Below, piece after piece: positions 14,061 to 24,200 of a stretch of DNA of 53,206 nt. The stretch is from an uncultured Lentisphaeraceae bacterium (GTDB taxonomy: Bacteria; Verrucomicrobiota; Kiritimatiellia; RFP12; DVOR01). The position numbers and the translations under genes were made by a program. Under the pieces are notes generated by a model. That model saw only the letters and a program-made list of their open reading frames with translations. It did not search any database and was not told the DNA's origin. Where the stretch lies: contig CASEMS010000036.1 of the NCBI GenBank assembly GCA_949288955.1, positions 1 through 53,206 of the forward strand. Reading direction: 5' to 3'. Position 1 is the first letter of the stretch; each line of letters starts with the position of its first letter.

Positions 14061-15221
14061 GTGAAAGGTTTGCACATGAGACGGTTCGCTTGGAAGCGAG
14101 GCTTCACGATGATCGAGCTCTTGGTCGTTATCGTGATTATTGGCGTGTTGGCGGTGGCGCTGGTGCCGGCGGTCGGGAGTTTCCTGAAGGCCGGCGACGC
14201 GGCGGCGTCGCGGAACAACCTGATGCGTCTGGGCCGCGCGGCCCTCACCTATCGCTCGGAGCACGGGAACTGCTATCCCGCGGCGGGGGGTTATTTCATC
14301 GAGTTCACGCCCGTCGTCAATGGGTCGCCGGAGCGGCGCTATGGCCGCGCGCGGGGGTGGGTCTACTTTGAGCATGATTGCCCGCGCTCGAAGGGCGACC
14401 TCGAGGCCGAGGACGAGATCGGCGACGGCAACCATCGGCCGGATGACCAGCTGGGCGGCATCGGCCACTCCAACGGCAACGGCGGCTATGAGGGCGACGA
14501 GGTGAACGAGGAGGGGTGCTGCCTCTGCTTCAGCTCGCGCAGCCAGGAGGGGGGCCTCGGCGCCCGCCCCGCGAATTGGCAGGCGAAGGCCACGGATATG
14601 TGGTCGCAGGCGCAGGTGGCGATCGTCAATGGCTGCCTTTATGCCTACGTGGGCGGCGATCTGGACTGCTTCAAGAACCCGACCTTCGAGGACCGCGCGT
14701 TGGAGAAGTTCGGCGTCGCCCCGCGCGACGTGGCGCGCGCCTACGCCATGAACGTCATCACCGGCACCGACGACGACCTCTACGAGACCGATTGCTACAA
14801 GGTCGGCGGCACCGAGAAGGATTATTGCCACCCCAGCGCGAAGTACGCGCACACCGCCATCCGCCTGGGCGCCTCCGACCTCAACCCCCGCATCGACAGC
14901 AACGACCGGAACAAGGGCACCGCCATGCCCGCGATGACCGCCCTCATCGTGGAGCTGGATCTGGACAACGAGGCTCTCAGCCAGAACAACTCGCTGGAGG
15001 GTGACCAGGTGTGGGACTGGGACGAGGGCGACGAGAGCATGGGCTTCAACCACGACGAGAACGGCGCGATGTTCGCGCACGTCTGCTTCGCCGACGGACA
15101 CGTGGAATCCATCCGCGACCCTTCGGCCGACCCCGAGGAACCGGACGACGGCAAACGGCAGGCACTTTCCAAATGGTATGGCTCCGGCGGCCTGAACGCC
15201 TCCGGCGAAAAACTGGACTGA
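14061..15221 (+). CDS. type II pseudopilin-like protein with H-X9-DG motif
   Basis: A 386-residue prepilin-like protein. The class III signal is clear: a short basic leader, then G-F-T-M-I-E-L with a hydrophobic helix (LLVVIVIIGVLAVALVPAV), to be cut after the Gly by a prepilin peptidase. The C-terminal HVCFADGHVES is the H...DGH signature common in the many pseudopilins of PVC bacteria. The middle holds an acidic insert with a NEEGCCLCF cysteine cluster near residues 147-155. Start is GTG 14061 (nine nt after the -10) or ATG 14076; both keep the leader. Giant protein 1 begins 8 bp after the stop, so the two are co-translated. It may anchor, or help export, that protein. Confidence 0.85.
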   Translation: MKGLHMRRFAWKRGFTMIELLVVIVIIGVLAVALVPAVGSFLKAGDAAASRNNLMRLGRAALTYRSEHGNCYPAAGGYFIEFTPVVNGSPERRYGRARGWVYFEHDCPRSKGDLEAEDEIGDGNHRPDDQLGGIGHSNGNGGYEGDEVNEEGCCLCFSSRSQEGGLGARPANWQAKATDMWSQAQVAIVNGCLYAYVGGDLDCFKNPTFEDRALEKFGVAPRDVARAYAMNVITGTDDDLYETDCYKVGGTEKDYCHPSAKYAHTAIRLGASDLNPRIDSNDRNKGTAMPAMTALIVELDLDNEALSQNNSLEGDQVWDWDEGDESMGFNHDENGAMFAHVCFADGHVESIRDPSADPEEPDDGKRQALSKWYGSGGLNASGEKLD

Positions 15222-15228
15222 GCGAACC

Positions 15229-18200
15229 ATGACCACACGCTTCCGAACTCTGGCGCTTTGCGCACTCGCGGCGGGCCTGCTTGCAGGGCCCGCCGTGCGG
15301 GCGCAAGGCACGGTCCAATCCTCCAACGTCTCCTATGCCCTCACCCTCATCGACGCGGGTGCCGACGGCACGGGCAACTCCAAGACCGGCGGCCCCGTCA
15401 CCGACGCCACCGAGTATGTGCGCGTGAAGGTTACCGTCTCCATCCCCCGCTCGGCCGGCTCCTCCGCCTATGGCGACATCCCCGCGAACGCCAGCCCCGC
15501 CCGCCTGATGTACCGCGCCCACCGCGGCCCGGCCACCGCCTTCGACGGTTCCATCGCCCTCACCCGCGACGCGCCTTACCGCGACGCCAGCGGCACCCCG
15601 ATGACCACCGCCTTCTACCCGATGCCGCAGGCGACCACCTCGGCCACCGGCGTCGCCATCAGCCAGACCGACCCCACCCAGCTCAACTACGCCGGCGTCG
15701 CCTCCCGCTCCACGACCAACGCCCTCGGCCAAGACTACGCCGATTACCTCGCCCCGGGCCGCGTGGCCGACCCCGCGCGTTGGGAGTGCACCTTCCTCAG
15801 CCCCGCCTATGCCATCGCCGACATCGAGGCCGACCCCGACGGCCAGTACGCGATGCTCCGCTCCCTCCTTAATGGCGAGGCCACCTACGAATGGTACGCG
15901 GCCAGCCGTTACGGCCTCGGCTCCTTCGCCCGCATCTCCGACATCCAGGATCTCGGCCGCAAGCTGTCCTTCACCGACGTCCGCCTCTGGGTGCCCGAGA
16001 CCGACGACGCGGTGGACTGGGACGCGGCCGTGTCGGACAGCGACTCCATCCGCTCCCTCGGCGAGCGCTTCGCCTTCCGCCTCGCGGCCATGCCCAACCA
16101 GGAGGGAATGGCCGCCACGTGGCGCATCCGCGGCGGCGCGGTGGGCGACTCCAACAACGGCAACGGCGGCCTCCACCTCCTCAACGCGATCGGCGGCGAC
16201 GCCTCCGGCTACTCCGACTATCCGCGCGTCGAGTCCCCCCTCTATCCCGACGGCATCGCCTCCGTCTCCTTCCAGGCCGCCGTCCCCGGCTCCGACCCCG
16301 ACGGCACGCCGCAGGAGCTGCTCGTCCAGTGCTCCACCGACGGTGGCACGCGCTGGGCGGAGGTGGAGCGTATCACCCTCGCCGCCTCCGGCTTCAATGA
16401 CTACACGGTGGACTTCGAGGGTCAGGCGCCCTCCGGCAACGCCGCCACGCGCTTCCGCATCGTCCGCACCACCCAGTCCCTCGGCGAGGGCCAGGCCAAC
16501 CTCGGCACCGTCGCCATCCGCGACCTGATTGTCCGCTCTGCCGCGCCCAAGGCTGACTTCGGGGTGCCGATCTGCGTCTCGGCCTCCTCCGCCGCCGCCG
16601 AGCCTTACGCCACCGAGCCCTTCGAGGTGCTCTTCCGCGCCGAGGGCGACGCCAAGGAGCAACCGCGCGGCTATGAGGCCGCCATGCGTCTGCGCCGCCG
16701 CGCCGAGGGCGACACCACCCGCGTCTGGCGCGACGCCGCCGTCACCGTCTCCGAATCCTCCTCGGGCAACGCCACCTTCTCCGCCGCCTTCACCCCCGGA
16801 ACCCTGCTGATGAACCCCGACGGCACCGTCAACGCCGCCGAGAGCGCCTTCTTCCTGGCCGCCGACGGCACGGTCTCCGGTCTGCGCCCCGGCGTCTATG
16901 ACCTGGCGCTCGACTACGCCATCCTCGGCTCCTTCGCCGCGGGCCGCGAGGAGATCGACGCCCGTGAGCGCGTCGAGGGCACGCTCACCACCTATCCTGT
17001 AACCATCCAGCAGGAGTCCGGCCAGACCACGACCGTCCAGAAGCCCTTCCTCGTGGACGTCCGCGAGCATCAGACGCTGGATGAGTCCGCCTTCCTGCGC
17101 ATCACCTATCGCGGCGGCATCGGCACCGACCAGCATCCGTACACCATCCAGACCCTCGACGTGCCGCTTCTGCCCGCCTCCCGCGGCCCCCACCGTTGGC
17201 GCACCGACCTCTCGCGCGTCCTGCGCCTGACGGACGACGAGGATGCCGTCTATGCCTGGGCCTATGACCCTGACCCGGATGACGAGGGCGACGAAATCTT
17301 CGAGACGCAGTACCTCTCCTTCAAGGTCTGCGTGACGGACGCCGATGGCGCGACCCGTTGGTATGGCCAGAACGCCGCCGCTGCGCCCGGTGCCATGCCC
17401 CCGACCATCGAGGCCGTCCCCGCCGTAACCGACGCCCTCGCCTTGGCCGCCTCCGAGGCCGATGCCGTGCCCATCGTGGTGCCTTTGGCGACGGTGCCCA
17501 ACTCCCACATCACCGTGGAGCTGAACCTCGCCTCCGAGACCTCCCCGGAATACAGCCTCTGCGGCTCCTACTGGCAGGACTTCAACACGTGGTATGCCAC
17601 CTCCGACCGCTTCGCCTCCACCGAGTTCCGCGAGAACGTCCACTCCCGCACCGCCGACTTCGACTGCACGGTTGGAAGCGGTACGTCGAGCGCCATCGTC
17701 GACGACGGCTGGATCCCCGACGAAGGCCCCCTCGCCGACACCACCTCCTTCACCGAGACCTTCGCCGTCGGCCGCGGCGACATCCAGCGCGGCGAGTATC
17801 CCTTCTTCATGCAGGATGGCACCTACATCGCCCGCAGCAATTTCCGCCAGTGGGGCGCCGGTGGCGATCGTGCCGACCCGCGTTACCTGCGCGAAGGTGA
17901 GACGGACAGCGATTATTCCACCTACGTCGAGTTCGCCAAAGGCGCCGAAGTGGTTCTCCGCCGCTCCTGGACGCGTCTTCCCGATGGCACCTACAGCCCA
18001 GACGCCCAGCTCCGTCTGCGTGGCGAGGGGCAGGGTGTCTGGCCCCGCAGTGATGGCGGCCGCGGCGTAACACTCAACGGCGTCGGTGCCGTCTCCTTCA
18101 CCCTGGGCCTCTCCATCCCCTACGACATCGGCCACCGGGTGCGCCTCCTCGACGCCGCCAGCCCTTCGCTTCTAGGCGATTGCTACGGCGTCGCCGCGGG

Positions 18201-21200
18201 TGTGCAGATTGACAACCCCTCGCGCAATTGCGCCGCCTCCGGCTATTCCGTCTCCTATTACCTTGAGGATGCGCTCAACAATCGCACCTACGAGCTGCGC
18301 GTCACGCAGATCGTGGACTTCCGCGCCGCCTCCGGCGGTTCCACCGACGAGGACGAGCCGCAGGCCAGCGTGGTCGCCGAGCTCTATCAGTGGCAGGGCT
18401 CCACGCCCACGCGCATCGCGATCTCCACCACCCTCGGCGGCGCGGCCTCCACCGACGGCTATTACGCCATCGGCAATTCGCTGAGCGGCAGAACCTATGG
18501 CCTCTGGGTCACCGCCGATGGCTATCTGGCCGCCGGTTCCGCCAACAACAACACCGCCACCACCCTCACGGCGCAGTTCTACTCCTCCACGCCCCTGTTG
18601 GCGGGCACGACCCCGCTTTTGGCCGCCGTGGGTTCGGCGGAGTGCCGCCCCACCTTCCGCTTTGTCTCGCGCCGTCTTGCCATGGGCAACGACTACAGCG
18701 GCTCGCCCGTCTCCCCCGACGCCGTCCGCGCGCAGGAGCCGTCCGCCCCTGCCTGGGCCAACGGTTGCTCTTGGACGTTCACCTCCGACTCGCAGAACTC
18801 CGCCTATCTGCGTATCATCCGCAAGACCCCCAGCGCCGAGGCCGCCGGGCAGGTGAAGGTTTGGGCCAAGGGGTTGGACGGCACCGGTGATGCCTTCGAG
18901 CGCCTCTTCTCCGCCGCCGAGACGGACGTCCCCATCACCGTAACCGTCGGTGCCGCCAACGCGGAGCTCCACATCGCCCCCGCCAACGAGGAGAGCAACA
19001 TCTTCATCGACAATCTCGCCGTCTCTTCCTGGTGCGGCAACGACGCGAATCGCAACGGCGATGAGCGTGTCCCCACGTTCACCGACGCAGGTTTCGTCTC
19101 CGCCAACGGCTTCGCGGGCGTCGGCCTCTGGATCCGCCCGGTGGACGACAACCAACTGAACGTCTCCGCCGCCAACTACCGCGGCGAGCAGTGCGTCCTG
19201 CTCCAGCGCTCCCGTCAGAACACCTCCGACGGCCTCTCCGGCGAGGTGCTCGGCCCCGGCGCGGACTATTACAACACCGGCAGCTCTCTGGCGCTGTATG
19301 GCCCGTGGAGCGACGGCGACGGCTTCGGCGCGGTCTCCTTCCGCTATCGCATTCCCTCGCAGGACGAGTACGGCGACCAAGGCGCGCTCCCCTCCGTCTA
19401 CGTCATGCTGCAGTATCTCAACGTCGCGCGCTACACCAACAACTTCCTCAACAAGCCGCCCAGCGGCTGGGTCAACGTCTCCGACCCCGTCGAGCTGCAC
19501 AACACCGCCGGTGAGTGGAGCACCGCCAGCATCACCCCCCGCAACAACGGCGAGGAGCTCGTTGGCGTCAGCGGCATCCTCCGCCTGGTCATGGTCATCC
19601 CCGCCGATCGCGTCAACGACCGCAGCTACGACCCTTATGTCTACATCGATGACTTCACGGTGACGGACAACCAGGCCGGCACCCTCGCCTCCTGGACCGC
19701 CATCAACGTCCTGCTCACCGACTCCCCCATCAGCTATCTTTACTGGAAGGATCGCGCGGCCACCGGCACCGCCGAGCCGCCTGAGGAAACCTTCGCCGAG
19801 AAGAGCTCCCTCACCCGTGCTTTCCAGTTCAACGACACCACGGAGGCCGACGACACCGAGCCGAACCAGAGCACGAGCCTCCTCAACTCCCCGCCCCTTG
19901 AGAACGGCGTCGGCCGCGTTACCTTCGCCGCCCGCCTCTCCGAGCCCCAGGCCAACCCCGTGCGCCTCTACCTCTTCGCCTCCGAGAGCGCGGAGAGCGA
20001 CGCCACGGACTTCCAGGTCGTTACCTACGTCGAGGTCACCAACACCGTCTACAACGTCTACGACGTCGACCTCTCCAAGTTCACCCGCTATATGCAGCGG
20101 CCCAACGCCGACCTCACGCCCGACCTTACCTCCGGGAACACGGACTTCCGCGCCGGCGACATCCGCCGCATCCGCTTCCAGGTCTATCTGGATGGCGACG
20201 GCACGGACACCGACGCCTTCGGCGACCACGTCAACCACGGCCGCGTCCTGATTGACCGCCTGGCCGTGAGCGACCCCGTGCAGCCCACGCTGCGCGTCGA
20301 GTCCGTCGCCTTCTCCAACGCCGCGGGCGAGAACATCCCCTCCGCCTTCGATCCCACCTCCCCGCTCTCGCAGCCGGTGAGCGACACGCCCGTCCTGCGC
20401 ACGATGGTCACCCTTGGCCGCCAGCAGCTCCTCAAGCCCGACACCATCCGCGTCTTCCTCACGTATGACCCGCAGACCGTGGGCGGCGTGGACGGCCTCT
20501 CCCGCTTCACCACCAACTACACATATCAGGACATCCTCGGGCACAGCGTCACGGCCACCACCTCCTCGCCCGTCTTCGCCTGGGACACCAACAAACTTGA
20601 CGCCTGGCCCCTCTCCGCCTGGTTCAGCCTCAGCGACAGCTTCGACCGGCTCGACCCCGACGGCCAGCCGGGCCCGCTCACGTCCGATGAGCTGCTCGCC
20701 CTCGGCCTCCCCAACACCGTCGAGCTCACCCGGGGCCCCGCCGATGACGACCAACACTTCTTCGGCGATCTCTCCAGCACCGGCCTCCCCAGCCTCCCCC
20801 CCAACTCCCTCGTCCGCTACACCGCTTGGGCCGTCTACCAGAGCGCCGAGAGCGACCAGTGGTTCTACACCCAGATCTCCCCCGCCGACTACACCGAATA
20901 TCCGTGGTACTTCCCCCGTAACCTCAACGCCGAGATCCGCGCCCACAAGAACGCCGACCTCGCCGCGGACGAGGATCCCGTCGGCGCCGACTTCTTCTCC
21001 CCCTATTATTGGGTCTACTCCTGCATCCCCGGCGAGGTCTTCATCAACGAGTTCAACCTCGCCGACCCCGGGAACGCCAACCCCAGCCTGGCCAACTTCG
21101 TCGAGATCTGCGCCCCCGTCTCCCTCGATCTCGCCGGTTGGCGTGCCGCCGTCACCCTGCGCAACACCACCGAGCCCTCCGTGGTGATGCAGATCCCGCA

Positions 21201-24200
21201 GACCGCCGAGGGATCCGCCATCGCCGATGGCGTGGCGCTTGAGGCCCCCGACCCCGGCGCCGTCCCCTCCCGCCGCGGCGTGACCGCGGGCACCTCCGCC
21301 AACCGCTCCTTCTACACCGCCTACGACAACAATTGCGCCCTCTACTACCGTGAGGGCGGCACGCAGCACACCGACCGCAAGCCCTACAAGAATGCCGGCC
21401 TCGCGGGGGACTACACCTATTTCTTCCCCGGCTCCGGCGGCGCCTCCAGCCTCCTGCTCTACCGCCCCACCGGCGGCGCCGAGCACATCGTCGTCTTCAG
21501 CACGGCCATCGGCAACAACTCCGCCCAATCCACCCAGGATGAGCTAGAGGAGCTCCATGCCGTTTACCAAGGCGCCTACGTAACCGGCGGCTTCGGCTCC
21601 GAGTGGTACCAAGCCTTCCTGGACACGGACTGGGACGCCGAGACCGTTACCTATGACGACGTCAACATCTCCGCCCGCGAGCACGCCCGCCGCCTCGCCG
21701 TCGCCGATGTCTACAAGGCCGACGCCAACGACCGTTACTCCCGCACCGGCACCAACGACCGCTACGTCCAGGACAACGACCAGAACACCGGCTCCTATCC
21801 CAACTCCATTGCCACCGTCGACATGGGCGGCAAGTGGGTCACCCGCCGCAACGCCATCGAGGGCGTGTGCGACAACGGCCCCACCGACCTCACCCATATC
21901 CTCACCGGCGACTGGGACGCCGACAACAATCCCACCGTCGACACCCGCTTCCCCGAGCCGGATGGCGCCGATGCCAGCCTCCGCCCCGTCGTCCAGGTGA
22001 CCCCCCGCCAGATCAACCCCGACCAATACCTCGTCCCTTACAGCGGCCTCTCCCAGTGCTCCGTCACCTCCACCATCCTCGCCGGCCTCGGCCAGCACAC
22101 CTTGGAGGTCTTGGAGGATGGCGCCGTCGTCTCCACCCGCCGCGCCGGCCGCGCCTCCCCCACCTCGTGGTCCGTCGACAGCAGCGGTGAGCCGCACGTC
22201 CGCCTCACCTACGCCGCCCTTCCCTTCCATGTCATCGCGTCCGTCTCCGTCCGTATGCGCAACCCCGAGGGCGACGGCTCCTACTTCACCGACCCCGACA
22301 TCCTCGGCGACCAATTCCCCGGCCTGACCCTCGGCACCCCCGACGATGAGGGTTGGTGCGCCGTCACCGTCCCCGCCGACGCCACCACCTTTGACATCGA
22401 GGCGCTCCTCTATCCGGTGGGCAACCCCTCCTCCGACCTCCGTTACGGCGCCGAGGCCCGCGTTACCTTCGCCCTCCGCGCCGAGGACGCCCGCGGCATC
22501 ATCACCAATGTCGCCCCCTTCTGCGGCGACGCCCTCACCGGCTCCTCCCAGAGCCAGCCCTGGTGGGGCAGCGGCTTCGGCTTCACGGCAAGCTATGACG
22601 CCGCCACGCTCGCCCAGGCCGGCGCCACCCTCTCCTCCGTCCTCATCCTCTATCCCGACCCCGTCCACGCCGCCGAGCCCACCGCGATGGATGGCATCGC
22701 TGCCGGTTGGACAGGCGCCAACTTCACCTACACCCCCGCCGTCACCGATCCCGACGCCGATCCGGCCGACCCCGTAACCGTCGCCCTCGAAGGCATGGAA
22801 TACGCCGCCGCCACCAACACCCTCGCCACCGTCCTCGGCCCCAACGCCGGCACCCGCTACGTCGAGCTCCGCTCCGGCGCCGACGGTCGCCTCTCCGACC
22901 CCTCCCTCGTCGGCATCCTCGCCGACTCCTACGCCCGCGCCGCCGGCTATAACGGCACCGCCGCCACCGCCACGAAGAAGGAGCCCGCCATCCCCTACAT
23001 CGCCTGGGGCGTCTACACTGTTACCGTCCCCGCCGACCGCGGCAACGAGACCGTCTCCTTCCTCCTCCGCCAGGCCCTCCCCGGCGAGCTCCCCGGCGTC
23101 TTCGCCTATCCCACGTGGTACGCGCCCTTGGCCGACCTCAACGCCTCCAAGCCCGCCGAGAACACCATCCCCTACTTCTACCTTTACAGCACGCCGCCCC
23201 AGGCCGCCTGGCTCAGCGAGGTGAACCCTGCCCAGGCCGATGGCTCCGAGCCCTATGTCGAGGCCGTCCTCCCCAACCTCCGCCAAGGCATCCTCGACGC
23301 CGGCGTCCCCGCCGTCGACGGCATCGGCTGGTTCGTTCGCTACTATGAGCAAACCGGCGCCTCCATGCTCGCCACCTCGCTTCCCGCCACGCGTACCGCC
23401 GAGTCCGGCTCCACCGCCTATCACTATTACACCGCGACCATCACGCAGAACCTCTCCCCTGTCTCGGCCTACGTCCTCCACCGCCCCTGCGGCGCGGGCG
23501 AGGGCGGCGTCTGGACGGGCGTGGATGCCGATGGCGACACCGAGGTGCCCCGTCCCGCCTCCCTCACCGAGAATGGTTGGCTGCTGGACGCCACCTCCTA
23601 CGTCGTCCCCGGCGTCACCGACTCCAACACCAAGGCCGGCTCCGTCCAGCTCGTCGGCCAGCTCGTCTATGACGACGGCTCCAACGTCGGCCGCATCTCC
23701 TCCGACGTCTCCATGCGCACCCAGTGGGCCTTCACCGATGAGAGCCGCGACGCGGACAACGAGGGCATCCGCCCCGACACCCGCCCCGACTGGAACCAGG
23801 TTACCTTCACCTCCTCCCTGCGCAACGCCGCCTTCGGCTCCGGCCTCTGCGGTTATCAGATGGTGCCCGGTTTCTTCGAGAGCGCCGCCGCCGCCGGTAT
23901 CACCACCAACGCCACCCTCTCCCTCTCCGGCGGCGAGTGGGTCTACTCCGCCGACCGCAACGTCGTCTTCTCCTATCGCCCCCGCACCGGCTACTGCTTC
24001 GACTCCATCACGCTCCCGCCCGACCTCATCGGCCACGTGATGCTCATCGGCGGCGCCAATGGCGTCCTCTCCCAGGCCACTGTTACAGACGAGTGGGAGC
24101 GCCTCACCGCGATGGAGCAGGCCGCCACCGACGAGGCCGCCCGCCAGGCCATCCGCCTCAACCAGTGGCTCACCCTCGGCGGCCGCGCCTCCCTTGAGAC

